A stretch of 34,523 bases of DNA from Candidatus Tumulicola sp. (lineage in GTDB: Bacteria; Vulcanimicrobiota; Vulcanimicrobiia; Eremiobacterales; Eremiobacteraceae), in NCBI GenBank assembly GCA_035601835.1, contig DATNNM010000012.1, forward strand, positions 202,501 to 237,023. Reading direction: 5' to 3'. The notes below the pieces were generated by a model. It was not told where the DNA came from and searched no databases. It worked only from the letters and a program-made list of their open reading frames with translations. Each line of letters begins with the position of its first letter. Positions within the stretch are counted from its first letter, which is position 1. Both the position numbers and the translations under genes were made by a program. Shown piece by piece: positions 8,947-17,283 of the stretch.

Positions 8947-9126
8947 CCTAAGAGGCCGAATTCCAAGGTCTCGCAGGGCCTTCGGGACTCGTTCTGGCTC
9001 CAAGGGATGCAGGCCGGCTTCAAGGGCGCGCTCGACTGCATCAAAGCCTTCTCCGAGACGGTAGGTCAACGCCGATCTCCTATCGTTCATCACCACGTCG
9101 GTCGAACAGCCCGAGATGGTCGCAAC
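8947..9126 (+). pseudogene. Remnant of an alpha/beta-hydrolase (non-haem chloroperoxidase type)
   Basis: From 8947 one frame reads [38 protein letters not shown], which is typical of the lid and C-terminal region of bacterial alpha/beta-hydrolases annotated as non-haem chloroperoxidases. Directly after, in another frame from 9065, it reads [17 protein letters not shown], matching the usual C-terminal end of the same family. The part between (normally containing the HGDDDQIVP segment with the catalytic Asp) is missing, as is everything upstream; a stop codon TAG at 8944 precedes the fragment. It is therefore a relic with an internal deletion, flanked by REP copies on both sides. Opposite-strand ORF 8857-9096 is its shadow. 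Confidence 0.75.
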
Positions 9127-9129
9127 CTG

Positions 9130-9150
9130 GCGTTCCGAGCGAAGCTCGGA
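9130..9150 (+). repeat. REP element, CCGAGC family, without GTAG head
   Basis: GCGTTCCGAGC-GAA-GCTCGGA lies between the hydrolase relic and the end of higA (stop at 9163, opposite strand). The GTAG head is replaced by CTGG. Confidence 0.7.
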
Positions 9151-9162
9151 GTCTACCCCGCC

Positions 9163-9483
9163 TCAGGCTGCGCGGAGTGGTTTGAGCCGCGCGATCTGCT
9201 TGGCCTCGGGGCCGTATTGGACGTCGTACATATCGACCGCAAGCTGCAGATTCATCCAAGTCTGCGCGTCGACGCCCAGCACGCGTTCCAGCCGCAGTGC
9301 CATGAGCGGAGTGACGGCGCGCTTCCCGTTAAGGATGGCGTTGAAGTTCTGCCGACTGATGCCAAGCCGACCCGCAAGCTCGCCCTGCGTTACGTCGAGA
9401 CCGTTGTCGCCCAAGAACATGTCGCGGAGCACCGCGCCGGGGATGCTTGGGCGTCGATGCCTTGGAGTCTCGACTCTTCTCAT
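9163..9483 (-). CDS. higA: HigA-type antitoxin (XRE family)
   Basis: The 106-residue protein carries the HigA arrangement: [47 protein letters not shown] (addiction-module HTH) and the C-terminal [18 protein letters not shown]. The start at ATG 9483 is chosen because TGAGGA lies 9 nt upstream, within the end of higB, and homology begins there. It sits 4 nt behind higB, the toxin-first order typical of HigBA. It should neutralise the toxin and bind the palindrome at 9811-9829. Confidence 0.92.
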   Translation of the reverse strand: MRRVETPRHRRPSIPGAVLRDMFLGDNGLDVTQGELAGRLGISRQNFNAILNGKRAVTPLMALRLERVLGVDAQTWMNLQLAVDMYDVQYGPEAKQIARLKPLRAA

Positions 9484-9487
9484 TTTG

Positions 9488-9790
9488 TTAGTCCTCATCA
9501 TGAAAATGACCGGCGTGAATCTCGCAAGCTTGGTGTTCCTGCCAGATGAAGCGAATGCGGTACGGGCCGGCAATGCGTAGCTGATAAGTCCCTCGCAACG
9601 CACCCCGCAATTCCTTGAAATCGGCGCCCGAGGGCAGCGCGGTGAAGGATGCTAGACTGGCGGCTTGGCAGACGAAATCGAGGCGCACCCTCGATTTGGC
9701 CTGGTGGATCGGCGAGACCGCGCGCCGGGCGGCTTTGCTGGAGATGCCTTCCCAAAGGTCGCGCGTCGCCGTGTCCCTGAAGCGGCGCAT
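9488..9790 (-). CDS. higB: HigB-type toxin (RelE/ParE fold mRNA interferase)
   Basis: The 100-residue protein matches the plasmid-maintenance killer family: [21 protein letters not shown] at the N-terminus, [15 protein letters not shown]-like core ([25 protein letters not shown]) and the C-terminal [10 protein letters not shown]. Family members are ribosome-dependent mRNA endonucleases. The ATG at 9790 is only 11 nt from a TATAAT box, so the mRNA may have almost no leader. Confidence 0.92.
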   Translation of the reverse strand: MRRFRDTATRDLWEGISSKAARRAVSPIHQAKSRVRLDFVCQAASLASFTALPSGADFKELRGALRGTYQLRIAGPYRIRFIWQEHQACEIHAGHFHDED

Positions 9791-9801
9791 TCACAATCCC
9801 G

Positions 9802-9830
9802 ATTATATACTGTCAAGTGACACTTGACAA
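9802..9830 (-). promoter_or_regulatory. higBA promoter with palindromic operator
   Basis: On the minus strand TTGTCA (9825-9830) and TATAAT (9802-9807) are 17 bp apart. TGTCAAGTG-A-CACTTGACA (9811-9829) is a perfect 9-bp-arm palindrome filling the spacer and overlapping the -35 box. It is the expected position for an autoregulatory HigA/HigBA operator. Confidence 0.8.
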
Positions 9831-9933
9831 GAGGCTTCACAAGAGAAGCCACGAGATATATTCACGCGTGTCGCAGCCTCGTCTAGGCCGTTGTGTCTAA
9901 GTTGGGCGATCGCCCGGGCCAGCGGCCCGCCGG

Positions 9934-10860
9934 TCATTGTGCGGCGAGGATTTGCGCGTGCTCGGGCCCCAACGCGCACTCAGGATGCAGTTGGTGACCC
10001 GCTGGATCGACGAGCGCGAGATATGTCTCCATCGCGTGAAAACATTTCACCGACCAATGCGCGAGCCTTCGCGAGTCGAAGGGCTGCACGGCGTCGACGT
10101 GCCTGTAGCGCAGAAAATCGGGCGGCAGGTTCGGAACCCAATCCGGGGCGTTGACGATCCGCCACGATGTCAGATCGAGTTCGTTGAATTCCGAAACGAA
10201 GTCGGCGTCGCCGACGCGCGGCGAGGCAAAGGTGCAAAGCTGCAGTTTGCCGGGTTTGGCTTTGCGCGCGTGTTCGATCACGTACAACGTGCCCAGCGCG
10301 GCGCCAAGGCTGTGACCCGTCACGGCGATCGAGGGTTCAGCAGCAGACACACCGCGTGGCCGATCGCGCATGGCGTCTTCCACCTGATCCGCAAAGGAGC
10401 CCTTAAGCTCGACCGTCTCGTTCGATGCACGCAAATTTGGGTGGGCCGGCGGCGGCAGAGTCGGTGCCTCGCCGGCCTTCGCAGCACGGCGCACTTTCAA
10501 CGTCTTGTAGATCCTGTCGAAACCGTGCGCTACCAACCCTCCGTCGGGGGCTGGCGTGAAGGGCACCTTGAAGATCGAGAAGTCGTCAATCCACTCAATC
10601 CAGCCTTGGGTGCCTCGAATCGCAAGCACGTTCACGCTTGCATCTTTTTGAGCTTGAGCGATGAATCCATAAAAACGCGGCGGCAGCTCGATCACAAGGA
10701 AGTCCGACATCTGTATCCACGCTACCAGGTCCCAGCCCGGCGGCAGCTGGGGTGCCGGCGTGAGGTCGTCGTTGTCCGAACGGAACATGCTATAAGCGGC
10801 CTGGATAAGGTCGCCGTACCCAGCAGCGGCTTGCGGATCAAATGGCCGGCTCGGGCTCAT
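9934..10860 (-). CDS. Class 3 lipase family protein
   Basis: The 308-residue protein has the lipase_3 nucleophile elbow TGHSLGAALG (S184), the following FASPRVGDADF, a likely catalytic Asp at D240 (NAPDWVPNLPP) and His at H275 (CFHAMETY). The oxyanion segment appears as LAIRGTQGWIEWIDDF (about residues 79-94). No signal peptide is visible, so it is probably cytoplasmic. It starts 4 nt after the dehydrogenase stop and is likely co-transcribed with it. The 3' side (9900-9933) contains GC-rich inverted repeats (GGGCGATCGCCC) without a T-run. Confidence 0.9.
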   Translation of the reverse strand: MSPSRPFDPQAAAGYGDLIQAAYSMFRSDNDDLTPAPQLPPGWDLVAWIQMSDFLVIELPPRFYGFIAQAQKDASVNVLAIRGTQGWIEWIDDFSIFKVPFTPAPDGGLVAHGFDRIYKTLKVRRAAKAGEAPTLPPPAHPNLRASNETVELKGSFADQVEDAMRDRPRGVSAAEPSIAVTGHSLGAALGTLYVIEHARKAKPGKLQLCTFASPRVGDADFVSEFNELDLTSWRIVNAPDWVPNLPPDFLRYRHVDAVQPFDSRRLAHWSVKCFHAMETYLALVDPAGHQLHPECALGPEHAQILAAQ

Positions 10861-10864
10861 CAGG

Positions 10865-12292
10865 CTACCAGCGCGAGATCAGCATCTTCTTGCGCGTGTA
10901 GAAATCAACGCCGTCGGTGCCGTGCAGGTGCAGATCGCCGTAAAACGATCCCTTCCATCCGGAGAACGGGAAGAACGCGAAGGGCTGAGCCACGCCGACA
11001 TTGATGCCGATCATGCCTGCGTCGACGCGCTCGCGAAATTCGAACGCAGCTTTACCGCTGCGCGTGAAGATCACCGCCATGTTGCCGTACGGCATCGAGT
11101 TCGTCTGGGCGATCGCGGCATCCAAACTGTCGACGGCCGAGACGGACAGCACGGGCCCGAAGATCTCTTCTCGGCCGACCGACATTTCCGCGCGCACACC
11201 GTCGAGCACAGTGGGCCCGAGGAAAAAGCCCGGCTGATCCAAATAACCACGACCGTCGGCCACCAAAGTCGCGCCCTCAGCCACGCCGCGCGCGATCAAG
11301 TCGGCGACTTTGCGGCGGTGCTCGTCGCGAATGAGCGGTCCCAAGGTGACGCCCGGGCGATCACCCGGTCCCACGACGAGCTTTGCGGCTTCCGATTTCA
11401 CGGCCGCGACCAGCGTGTCGTGGGCCGAGCCGACCCCTATCGCGAGACTGCCCGCAAGACAGCGCTCGCCGGCGTTGCCAAAAGCAGAATTCAAAACGGC
11501 CGGCACGGCGATGTCAAGATCCGCATCCGGCATGACGACCATATGATTTTTCGCACCGCCGGCCGCCTGGACACGCTTACCGGAGCGCGCTGCTTCCATA
11601 TACACGTGGCGCGCTGCGGGCTCCGAGCCCACGAACGATATCGCGGCGATGCCCGGATGCGCGAGCAAAGCATCGACCGTGTCGCGCGCGCCATGCACCA
11701 CGTTGAGCACGCCCTCCGGGAAGCCGGCTTCCAAGAAAAGTTCTGCGAGCCGCACCGCGCCCAGCGGCGTCCGCTCGGACGGTTTCAAAATGAACGTATT
11801 GCCGCACACGACCGCGAGCGGGAACATCCACAACGGGATCATCACCGGGAAATTGAACGGCGTGATGCCCGCGACGACGCCCACCGGGAAGCGATAGAGG
11901 CTTTGCTCCACGTCGGCCGTGACGTTGCGCAGCGTGCGTCCTTGCAGCAAGGTCGGCGCGCCGCACGCGAAATCGACGACTTCGATGCCGCGCCGCACCT
12001 CGCCGCGCGCTTCATCGAGCGTCTTGCCGTGATGGCGCGTCACGATGGCGCTCAAGCCTTCGAAATCGGATTCCAAGAGAGCCTTGAAGCGGAACATCAG
12101 CCGCACGCGTTCAGTGACGGCCGCGCGCGACCAAGCGGACCACGCCTTAGCAGCGGCTTCCACGGCCAGCGCCACGTCGTCCGCGGTGGAAAGCGGCACG
12201 CGTTCGATCGTCTCGCCGGTCGCGGGGTCGTAGACAGGCAGCGTCTCTCGCTCCGGCCGAACCCAACGCGCGCCGATGAGGTTGCCGATCAT
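10865..12292 (-). CDS. mmsA: Methylmalonate-semialdehyde dehydrogenase (CoA-acylating) type aldehyde dehydrogenase
   Basis: The 475-residue protein is an ALDH with the catalytic Cys in FGNAGERCLAGS (C278) and the MMSDH-type AAGGAKNHMVVMPDAD, where classical ALDHs have a catalytic Glu motif. It also has GITPFNFPVMIPLWMFPLAV, typical of MmsA/IolA. This enzyme converts methylmalonate (or malonate) semialdehyde to propionyl- or acetyl-CoA in valine and related catabolism. ATG 12292 (MIGNLIGARW) fits family length; an in-frame ATG at 12373 would add an unconserved tail. It is divergent from the branched-chain amino acid transporter, which supports a valine route. MMSDH versus IolA cannot be settled here. 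Confidence 0.9.
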   Translation of the reverse strand: MIGNLIGARWVRPERETLPVYDPATGETIERVPLSTADDVALAVEAAAKAWSAWSRAAVTERVRLMFRFKALLESDFEGLSAIVTRHHGKTLDEARGEVRRGIEVVDFACGAPTLLQGRTLRNVTADVEQSLYRFPVGVVAGITPFNFPVMIPLWMFPLAVVCGNTFILKPSERTPLGAVRLAELFLEAGFPEGVLNVVHGARDTVDALLAHPGIAAISFVGSEPAARHVYMEAARSGKRVQAAGGAKNHMVVMPDADLDIAVPAVLNSAFGNAGERCLAGSLAIGVGSAHDTLVAAVKSEAAKLVVGPGDRPGVTLGPLIRDEHRRKVADLIARGVAEGATLVADGRGYLDQPGFFLGPTVLDGVRAEMSVGREEIFGPVLSVSAVDSLDAAIAQTNSMPYGNMAVIFTRSGKAAFEFRERVDAGMIGINVGVAQPFAFFPFSGWKGSFYGDLHLHGTDGVDFYTRKKMLISRW

Positions 12293-12414
12293 GGCTGACG
12301 CTTCCCCGTCCGACGCAAGCGCCCCCTCGCCCCGTCCGAACCCCTCCGGGGAAGCCTGGCGGGAAACGGTCATAAGCGCGCGAACCGGGGGGATTACCTT
12401 TTAAGGAGGGCAGC

Positions 12415-13683
12415 ATGTCCAAGTCGCGACTTAATCGAGATTCTTTTCTCAAACTAGTCGGCGCCGCAGGCGTGGCTCTTTCCGCCGGAGCGCCGGCATT
12501 CATCCCCCAACGGGCCGCCGGCGCCGACACCCTCAAGATCGGCGTGGACGAAGAAATCACCGGCGTTTACGCGACCCCCGCGCGCAACCAAATTCGCGGC
12601 TATCAGATGGCGCTAGACGAGTGGAATAAAAAGGGCGGCGTCCTCGGACGGCAGCTCGAGCTTGTCGTCGAAGACAACGCCAACAATCCGGGCATTTCGG
12701 TCGAAAAAGCGCGCAAGCTCATCCGCGAAGACAAAGTCGTTGCGCTCATGGGCACCGTCAACAGCGCGGTGTCGGTGGCGGTGAGCAACGTCGCCTTCGA
12801 ACTCGGCATCCCGTTCATCGACGCAGGCGGCCACACGGATGCGGTCACCGGCAAGAGCTGTCACTGGACCACCTACCGCACGTGCCACAGCACGTGGATG
12901 GAGACCCACGCCACGGGCTTCTCGATCAGCAAGCTCTACGGCAAGAAGTGGTATTTCATCGCGCCCGACTATGCGTATGGCCACGCGTTGCTGGACGGGT
13001 ACAGAGATCTCGAGAAAAAACTCGGCGTCACCATCGTCGGCACGGATCTCACGCCATTGGGCACCGCCGACTTCAGCGCGTATCTGACGAAAGTGCAGAG
13101 CGCAGCGCCGTCGTGCCTCTTGCTGATGGTGCAGGGCGACGACTTGACCAACGCGCTCAAGCAAGCCAACTCGATGGGATTGTCCAAGCGCATCCCGATC
13201 GCGGGCCCGCAAGCCGAACTTGAGACGTTCTGGCCGCTGCCCCAAGAAGCGCGCGTCGGCAGCTTCGGCTTCGAATGGTACTACAAAAGCGCTCTCGTGC
13301 TCGGCAAAAACAACTACGCGCACGAGTTCGTCAGGAAGTACATGGCGCAGCACAAAGAACCGCCGACCGCGCGCAGCGCATTCGGCTACATCACGGCCAA
13401 TCGCATGGCAACGGCGATCCAGACAGCCAACTCGACCGACGCGGTGAAGATCGCCAAGGCGATCGCCGGTACGCACTTCAACGCGCTGTGCGCGACCGAC
13501 GGCTACTATCGCAACGAGGACCATCAGCTGATGTGGCCGATGTGGTTCGGCGATGTGCGCGCCGCCGGGACTCCCGGTGATCCGCTGGACATCTTCGACC
13601 TCAAGGACGTACAGCCGGCGGACGCCATCGAAAAGACCGTCCAAGAACAATCCACCATCTGCACGATGTCGTTCCCGTCCTAA
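12415..13683 (+). CDS. livK: Branched-chain amino acid-type ABC transporter substrate-binding protein
   Basis: The 422-residue periplasmic binding protein of the LivK/type 1 fold has an export signal (residues 1-37; NRDSFLK resembles a Tat motif that has lost one arginine) followed by LKIGVDEEITGVYATPARNQIRGYQ, the first strand of the fold. AAGGAGG lies just before the ATG. First gene of the liv operon; ligand unproven, since LivK-like proteins also bind amides, urea and aromatic acids. A GC-rich hairpin after the stop separates it from livH. Confidence 0.9.
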   Translation: MSKSRLNRDSFLKLVGAAGVALSAGAPAFIPQRAAGADTLKIGVDEEITGVYATPARNQIRGYQMALDEWNKKGGVLGRQLELVVEDNANNPGISVEKARKLIREDKVVALMGTVNSAVSVAVSNVAFELGIPFIDAGGHTDAVTGKSCHWTTYRTCHSTWMETHATGFSISKLYGKKWYFIAPDYAYGHALLDGYRDLEKKLGVTIVGTDLTPLGTADFSAYLTKVQSAAPSCLLLMVQGDDLTNALKQANSMGLSKRIPIAGPQAELETFWPLPQEARVGSFGFEWYYKSALVLGKNNYAHEFVRKYMAQHKEPPTARSAFGYITANRMATAIQTANSTDAVKIAKAIAGTHFNALCATDGYYRNEDHQLMWPMWFGDVRAAGTPGDPLDIFDLKDVQPADAIEKTVQEQSTICTMSFPS

Positions 13684-13689
13684 AGGAAG

Positions 13690-13715
13690 CGGGGAGCGGC
13701 ACGCGCCGCTCCCCG
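13690..13715 (+). other. Intercistronic hairpin between livK and livH
   Basis: CGGGGAGCGGC (13690-13700) pairs perfectly with GCCGCTCCCCG (13705-13715), loop ACGC. No T-run follows. It may protect livK mRNA or damp read-through. The only ribosome-site-like sequence, AAGGAA (13683-13688), lies just before the stem, and ATG 13721 just after it, so the folded stem would bring the two to normal spacing. Confidence 0.75.
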
Positions 13716-13720
13716 AACCT

Positions 13721-14593
13721 ATGCTCGAACGCCTCCTGCCGGAACTCGTCAACGGCATCGTCCTCGGCGCATTCTTCGCGATCGTCGCGATAGGCCTGTC
13801 GCTGATCATGAACCTGACCGGCACCATCAACATGGCGCACGGTTCATTCATGACGCTCGCAGGCTACCTCGCTTTCACGCTGGTCAGCCGCGGCACGAAT
13901 TTTTGGTACGCATTGATCATTGCGGCCTTGCTCACGATGGTCGTGGGCATCCTCACCGAGCGGTTGTTGGTGTCGCCGCTCTACAAACGACTGCCTATCT
14001 ACAGTCTGCTGCTCACGTTCGGCTTGTCGCTCATCGCCGAAGAGACCTATCGCCTCATCTGGGGGCCAAGCGCGGTGCCGTTTGGGCCGCCCACCTACTT
14101 GCTCGGCGCGACCAACGTCTTTGGTGCGCCGCTGCCCAGTTACCGGTTGGTGATCGCCGTTGTGCTCTTGGTCGTGATGGCGGCCCTCGTGGTCTTTCTC
14201 TACAGATCGCGGCTCGGTCTGCGTTTGCGCGCGGCCGTGCAAGATTCCGAGATGCTGGCGGCGCTCGGCATCAACACCCAGCTTTTGTACATGGCGAACT
14301 TCGCCATCGGCATTCTGCTCGCAGGCGTGGCCGGCGTGTTCGCCGCCGGCTTGCTCGGTCTGAACCCGAACATGGGCAACAACTTGCTCATGCCCGCGTT
14401 CATCACCGTCGTGATCGGCGGCATGGGCAGCCTGACCGGCAGCATCGTGGGAGGTCTGCTCATCGGCGTGGCGGTGAGCGTCGCGACGCTGTACATACCC
14501 GTCGCCTCGGAACTGGTCATGTACCTGATGATGGCGGTCGTGCTGCTCATCCGGCCGCGCGGGCTTTTCGGCGAAGAGGGTCTATTCGGATGA
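13721..14593 (+). CDS. livH: Branched-chain amino acid ABC transporter permease (LivH type)
   Basis: The 290-residue integral membrane protein starts LPELVNGIVLGAFFAIVAIGLSLIMNLTGTINMAHGSFM, the standard LivH N-terminus, and has the later motif AALGINTQLLYMANFAIG typical of the family. About eight membrane segments are expected. The start at 13721 follows the livK hairpin; upstream in-frame ATG 13553 lies inside livK and is not used. It overlaps livM by ATGA. Confidence 0.93.
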   Translation: MLERLLPELVNGIVLGAFFAIVAIGLSLIMNLTGTINMAHGSFMTLAGYLAFTLVSRGTNFWYALIIAALLTMVVGILTERLLVSPLYKRLPIYSLLLTFGLSLIAEETYRLIWGPSAVPFGPPTYLLGATNVFGAPLPSYRLVIAVVLLVVMAALVVFLYRSRLGLRLRAAVQDSEMLAALGINTQLLYMANFAIGILLAGVAGVFAAGLLGLNPNMGNNLLMPAFITVVIGGMGSLTGSIVGGLLIGVAVSVATLYIPVASELVMYLMMAVVLLIRPRGLFGEEGLFG

Positions 14594-15564
14594 GCCGCTG
14601 GCGGACGATCCTCGGCTTGTCTGTCCTCGCGCTATTGCTGCTCGCGCTGCCGATGCTCATGCCGCTCGCGAAGCTGGACATCACCCTCGGCGTGACCGTG
14701 CTGCTCTTCGGCTTGGCGGCCGCCAGCGTCAACCTGCTTGTCGGCTACACGCGCACCATGGCATTCGGCAACGCTGCGTTCTTCGGCTTGGGCGCATACG
14801 GAGCGGCGCTGTTCGTGCAATACATCAAGCCGAATTTCTTGCTGGCGATCGCCGTCGGCTCGATCGCCGGACTCGTCGGAGCGCTCGTGCTCGCGCCGTT
14901 TCTGATACGGCGGCGCGGCATCTACTTCGCGCTGCTGACCATCGCTTTCGGACAAGTGTTCTACTTCATCGCCTACCGCATGACCAACATCACCGGCGGC
15001 GAGGACGGCATGACGGTGACCCGACCGCTGCTGCGCATCGGTTCCTGGAGCGCCGGCTCGCATGAATATTTCTTCTACTACTTCGTGCTGGCGATTTTCG
15101 GGCTCGTGATGCTCGGACTGTGGTACGTCGTGAGTTCGCCCTTCGGCCGAACCCTCGTGGCCATCGGACAGAACGAGGTGCGGGTGCGCTATCTCGGGCT
15201 CAACAGCGATCGCTTCATCTTCGGAGCACTCGCGATTTCCGGCTTCGTTGCCGGCATCGCCGGCGCGCTCTATGCGATGTCCATAGAGTTCGCTTATCCG
15301 CTGTTGCTCGATTGGCACCAATCCGGCGACTTCGTCATGATGGTGGTGCTCGGCGGATCGGGAACGTTTTGGGGGCCGCTGCTCGGCAGCGCCATCTACG
15401 TGATCGGCCAGAACGTGCTGAGCAGTTGGACGCACGCCTGGCAGATCATCATCGGCGGGATGTTCGTGGCATGCGTCTTGCTCTTCCCGCGCGGCATCTT
15501 GGGCCTCGCGTTGCGCCAGCGCCGCACCGTAGCCGTAACCGTAGCCGAGGCCAAGACGCCATGA
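14590..15564 (+). CDS. livM: Branched-chain amino acid ABC transporter permease (LivM type)
   Basis: The 324-residue membrane protein shows LivM hallmarks: LLVGYTRTMAFGNAAFFGLGAYGAA, RRRGIYFALLTIAFGQVFYFIAY, and FGRTLVAIGQNEVRVRYLGLN, the cytoplasmic coupling segment. ATG 14590 overlaps the livH stop by four bases (ATGA), and its own stop overlaps livG in the same way. Confidence 0.93.
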   Translation: MSRWRTILGLSVLALLLLALPMLMPLAKLDITLGVTVLLFGLAAASVNLLVGYTRTMAFGNAAFFGLGAYGAALFVQYIKPNFLLAIAVGSIAGLVGALVLAPFLIRRRGIYFALLTIAFGQVFYFIAYRMTNITGGEDGMTVTRPLLRIGSWSAGSHEYFFYYFVLAIFGLVMLGLWYVVSSPFGRTLVAIGQNEVRVRYLGLNSDRFIFGALAISGFVAGIAGALYAMSIEFAYPLLLDWHQSGDFVMMVVLGGSGTFWGPLLGSAIYVIGQNVLSSWTHAWQIIIGGMFVACVLLFPRGILGLALRQRRTVAVTVAEAKTP

Positions 15565-16343
15565 GCACGGCCGTAGCAGGAGCGCTGCTGGAAGCGCGCG
15601 AGGTCTCGCTCTCGTTCGGAGGCGTGAAAGCCGTCGATCAGGTGAGTCTGTCGGTGCAGCCCGGTGACCTGCAGGCGATCATCGGTCCCAACGGCGCCGG
15701 TAAGACGACGCTGTTCAACGCGCTCACTGGCTACTTCATGCCCGACGCCGGCGAAGTCTACTTTCGCGGGCAGCTCATCACCCGCGCGCCGAACCACGTG
15801 CGCGTGCGCATGGGCATCAGCCGCACCTTCCAAACGCCGAGCATCTTCCCCGAGCTCAGCGTCACCGAGAATCTCGCCATCGGCGTCAACAGCCAAAAAT
15901 CGTTGGCGCAACGTTTCCGGCCTCTCTCGGCCGCGCAGCGCCGCGCGGTCGACGAACGCATCGACGAGCTGCTCGGTTTCGTCAACCTGCGCAAGGCGCG
16001 CGACCAAATCGTGTCGCTGCTCTCGCACGGCAGCCAGCGCTTGGTCGAGATCGCGATGAGCCTATCGGTTTCGCCGCAGCTGGTCATGCTCGATGAGCCG
16101 ACGGCCGGTCTCGCCGAAGCCGAAACGGACGGCATTTTGAGCGTGATCCGCGACCTGCACACGAGGCTTGGGCTCACGGTGCTGTTCGTGGAGCACAATA
16201 TGCGCTTTGTATCCGCGCTGGCGGATGAGGTCACCGTCATGGAACGCGGTCGCGTGATCGCGCGCGGCGTGCCGACCAGCGTGCTAGCGGATCCGGCGGT
16301 TCGCGACGCCTACCTGGGAACCGAAGAGGTCGCCAGTGTCTGA
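15561..16343 (+). CDS. livG: Branched-chain amino acid ABC transporter ATPase (LivG type)
   Basis: The 260-residue ATPase has Walker A GPNGAGKTT, the LivG-type GISRTFQTPSIFPELSVTENL, an atypical signature LSHGSQRLVEIA in place of LSYG-Q, Walker B LVMLDEPTAGL and the H-loop FVEHNM. It couples ATP hydrolysis to LivHM transport at the inner face of the membrane. The signature has some resemblance to urea-type UrtD proteins, so the transported ligand is open. It overlaps livM (ATGA) and livF (8 nt). Confidence 0.93.
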   Translation: MSTAVAGALLEAREVSLSFGGVKAVDQVSLSVQPGDLQAIIGPNGAGKTTLFNALTGYFMPDAGEVYFRGQLITRAPNHVRVRMGISRTFQTPSIFPELSVTENLAIGVNSQKSLAQRFRPLSAAQRRAVDERIDELLGFVNLRKARDQIVSLLSHGSQRLVEIAMSLSVSPQLVMLDEPTAGLAEAETDGILSVIRDLHTRLGLTVLFVEHNMRFVSALADEVTVMERGRVIARGVPTSVLADPAVRDAYLGTEEVASV

Positions 16344-17058
16344 CCTGCTCGAAGTCGATCGCATCAACACGTATTACGGACGCAGTCATATCCTGCGCGA
16401 CGTATCGCTGCGCGTCGAAGCCGGGGAAATCGTGGCGTTGCTCGGACTCAATGGAGCCGGCAAGACGACGACGTTGCGCAGCATTCTTGGACTCACGCCG
16501 CCGAAGAGCGGCAGTATTCGCTTCAACGGCCAAGACGTGCAGCGAAAGGCTCCGTTCCAGATCGCGTGCTGCGGCGTCGGCTACGTGCCCGAGGGGCGGC
16601 GGGTGTTCGCCGCTCTGACGGTCACTGAGAACCTGCAGCTTGCGGAGCGCGGTACCGGTGACGGTGCATGGAATATCCCCGCGGTGCTCAAGCGCTTCCC
16701 GAAACTCAAGGAGCTGCGCGATCGCAAATCGGGCCGGCTTTCGGGCGGCGAGCAGGAGATGCTGGCGATCGGCCGCGCGCTCGTCGGAAATCCGACGTTG
16801 CTGCTCGTCGACGAACCCTCGCAAGGCTTAGCGCCGATCGTGGTCATCGACTTGTATCGGACGCTCGAAGAGCTCAAGGCGCACGGCGTCTCGATCTTGC
16901 TCGTCGAGCAAAACGCGCTGCTGGCGCTGAAGATCTCGAGTCGGGCGTATGTGTTGGATGACGGCCGCGTGGTGTACGACGGCCCATCGTCGGATTTGGT
17001 GAACGACAGACAGCGTATGCGTACCCTAATGGGCCTCTTGGAGGATGTGGCCACCTAA
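16336..17058 (+). CDS. livF: Branched-chain amino acid ABC transporter ATPase (LivF type)
   Basis: The 240-residue second ATPase has Walker A GLNGAGKTT, GVGYVPEGRRVFAALTVTENL (diagnostic of LivF), signature LSGGEQEMLAIGRAL, Walker B LLLVDEPSQGLAP and H-loop LVEQN. GTG start at 16336 within the end of livG. Last gene of the operon; followed at once by a cluster of REP elements. Confidence 0.93.
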   Translation: MSDLLEVDRINTYYGRSHILRDVSLRVEAGEIVALLGLNGAGKTTTLRSILGLTPPKSGSIRFNGQDVQRKAPFQIACCGVGYVPEGRRVFAALTVTENLQLAERGTGDGAWNIPAVLKRFPKLKELRDRKSGRLSGGEQEMLAIGRALVGNPTLLLVDEPSQGLAPIVVIDLYRTLEELKAHGVSILLVEQNALLALKISSRAYVLDDGRVVYDGPSSDLVNDRQRMRTLMGLLEDVAT

Positions 17059-17060
17059 AT

Positions 17061-17283
17061 GTAGCGTTCTTAAATGTAGTGCCGGGGCTTTTGCCCCGGA
17101 CGTGTTATTTTGAATTTGTAGTGCCGGGGCTTTAGCCCCGGAAAATGTAGCCACGGACCTTTAGGTCCGTGCCTTTATCGTAATTAAATGTAGCGTTCCG
17201 AGCGAAGCTCGAATAATGGTATTTGGGTTTGTAGTGCCGGGGCTTTAGCCCCGGGAATGTGGTATGCCGGACTTTAGTCCGGC
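17061..17283 (+). repeat. Cluster of six REP elements of four families
   Basis: In order: 17061-17069, a truncated head GTAGCGTTC; 17076-17099, GTAGTG + CCGGGGC-TTTT-GCCCCGG; 17118-17141, GTAGTG + CCGGGGC-TTTA-GCCCCGG; 17147-17171, GTAGCC + CACGGACC-TTTA-GGTCCGTG with overlapping head; 17190-17211, GTAGCGTT + CCGAGC-GAA-GCTCG; 17231-17254, GTAGTG + CCGGGGC-TTTA-GCCCCGG; 17259-17283, GTGGTAT + GCCGGAC-TTTA-GTCCGGC. All lie in the same orientation between the convergent livF and ECF42 genes. The last one contains the stop codon of the ECF42 gene. Confidence 0.88.

Noticed and set aside
8857-9096. 79-codon minus-strand ORF between higA and the ECF42 gene
   Set aside because: It is antisense to the hydrolase relic, which gives specific family matches on the plus strand, and its C-terminus is REP sequence.
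9900-9933. GGGCGATCGCCC and GGGCC-GGCCC inverted repeats as a terminator of the lipase gene
   Set aside because: No T-run in the minus direction; GATCGC-type palindromes are common in such GC-rich DNA.
10922-12298. Long plus-strand ORFs opposite the dehydrogenase and lipase, and opposite the liv genes
   Set aside because: Antisense shadows rich in Arg and His that arise from high-GC codon use; no family similarity.
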